From CBCYMI01 sp965183855 (GTDB lineage: Bacteria > Pseudomonadota > Alphaproteobacteria > Caulobacterales > Maricaulaceae): a DNA stretch of 45,813 nt. How positions within the stretch are numbered: the stretch's first letter is position 1; every line of letters starts with the position of its first letter. Below, piece by piece: positions 45,577 through 45,813 of the stretch. The DNA lies in NCBI GenBank assembly GCA_965183855.1, contig CBCYMI010000041.1:1-45813 (forward strand), written 5' to 3'. The translations under genes and the position numbers were made by a program. The notes beneath the pieces were generated by a model, which ran no database searches, was not told the origin of the DNA, and worked only from the letters and a program-made list of their open reading frames with translations.

Positions 45577-45813
45577 CTATTTCTCCAATACAATCTCAAC
45601 CTCAACACCACTTGCAATATCAAGCTTCATCAAAGCATCTACAGTTTGTGGTGTTGGATTGATAATATCTATAAAACGCTTATGTCGTCTTGTCTCAAAT
45701 TGCTCACGTGATTTTTTTGTTAACGTGAGGAGATCTTAATACCGTGCGCTTTGTAATTCTGTTTGGTATAGGAACAGGACCTCTAACTCCTGCGCCTGTC
45801 CTTTTTGCCGTTT
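45577..45813 (-). CDS. rpsJ: 30S ribosomal protein S10 (partial, one frame disruption)
   Basis: The C-terminal 78 or so residues of S10, running off the right edge. They include TGAGVRGPVPIPN-like sequence, TVLRSPHVNKKSREQFE, HKRFIDIINPTPQTVDALMKLDIASGVEVEI and the stop at 45579-45577. The seven-base T run at 45712-45718 (plus strand) is one base too long and shifts the frame. It overlaps nothing and ends one base before rplC. It is the first gene of the S10 operon. Confidence 0.9.

Noticed and set aside
42985..45813. Programmed frameshifting or true pseudogenisation of the S10-operon genes.
   Set aside because: Loss of five essential single-copy genes is not viable, programmed shifts at ten different runs are not known, and the sites cluster at the window edge; sequence error explains it better.
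1..45813. CRISPR array, insertion sequences, phage structural genes, rRNA genes.
   Set aside because: No regularly spaced repeat, transposase, capsid or tail gene, or rRNA stretch was seen on either strand; only an integrase stub is present.

Overview
The window is an AT-rich chromosomal piece (roughly one third G+C by eye) of an alphaproteobacterium. The best fit is Acetobacteraceae or another low-GC Rhodospirillales relative. This rests on the ribosomal protein sequences, on the rplQ / crcB / rluC / HAD phosphatase order, on a Do-type protease translationally coupled to rarA, and on a small Sel1-like protein. Low G+C, long empty spacers and many broken genes suggest a host-associated lineage losing genes. 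The species cannot be named from sequence reading alone.

Left region (1-10.4 kb): the 3' end of a TRAP transporter large permease, a stand-alone short-chain dehydrogenase, then a compact eight-gene plus-strand operon (2170-10378). The operon encodes a DPM1-like glycosyltransferase, two four-helix EamA/SMR proteins resembling the ArnE/ArnF flippase pair, a 969-residue multi-span GT-C-like protein, an FAD-dependent oxidoreductase, a membrane-anchored family 2 glycosyltransferase, an NAD-dependent epimerase/dehydratase-like protein and a TIM-barrel sugar isomerase/epimerase. Read together, these look like a pathway that makes a lipid-linked sugar, flips it across the inner membrane and attaches it to an envelope glycan or lipid. 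The exact chemistry is not recognised, and this is the best candidate here for an undescribed system.

Middle region (10.4-21.3 kb): an eroded accessory region. It holds an RTX repeat pseudogene fused tail to tail with a TonB-receptor-like barrel fragment; a cold-shock protein with a DEAD-box-type helicase; a DUF805 membrane protein; an intact Pif1-like helicase coupled to an internally deleted RecB-like nuclease/helicase; an hsdR remnant; and a 78-residue integrase N-terminus just beyond the 3' end of tRNA-Ser(GCU), the usual signature of a decayed integrated island.

Right region (21.3-45.8 kb): mostly core genes. These are a Sel1-like protein, degP-rarA (plus), gatCAB (minus), a fused remnant of an ABC ATPase and a HAD phosphatase, rluC-crcB, and the alpha, spc and S10 ribosomal operons read on the minus strand from rpsJ (cut by the window edge) to rplQ, including secY, adk and rpoA. 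From rpsS leftwards every ribosomal gene is intact. From rplB to rpsJ every gene carries one to three single-base frame disruptions, nearly all in homopolymers, which points to sequence error near a contig end rather than real loss of essential genes.
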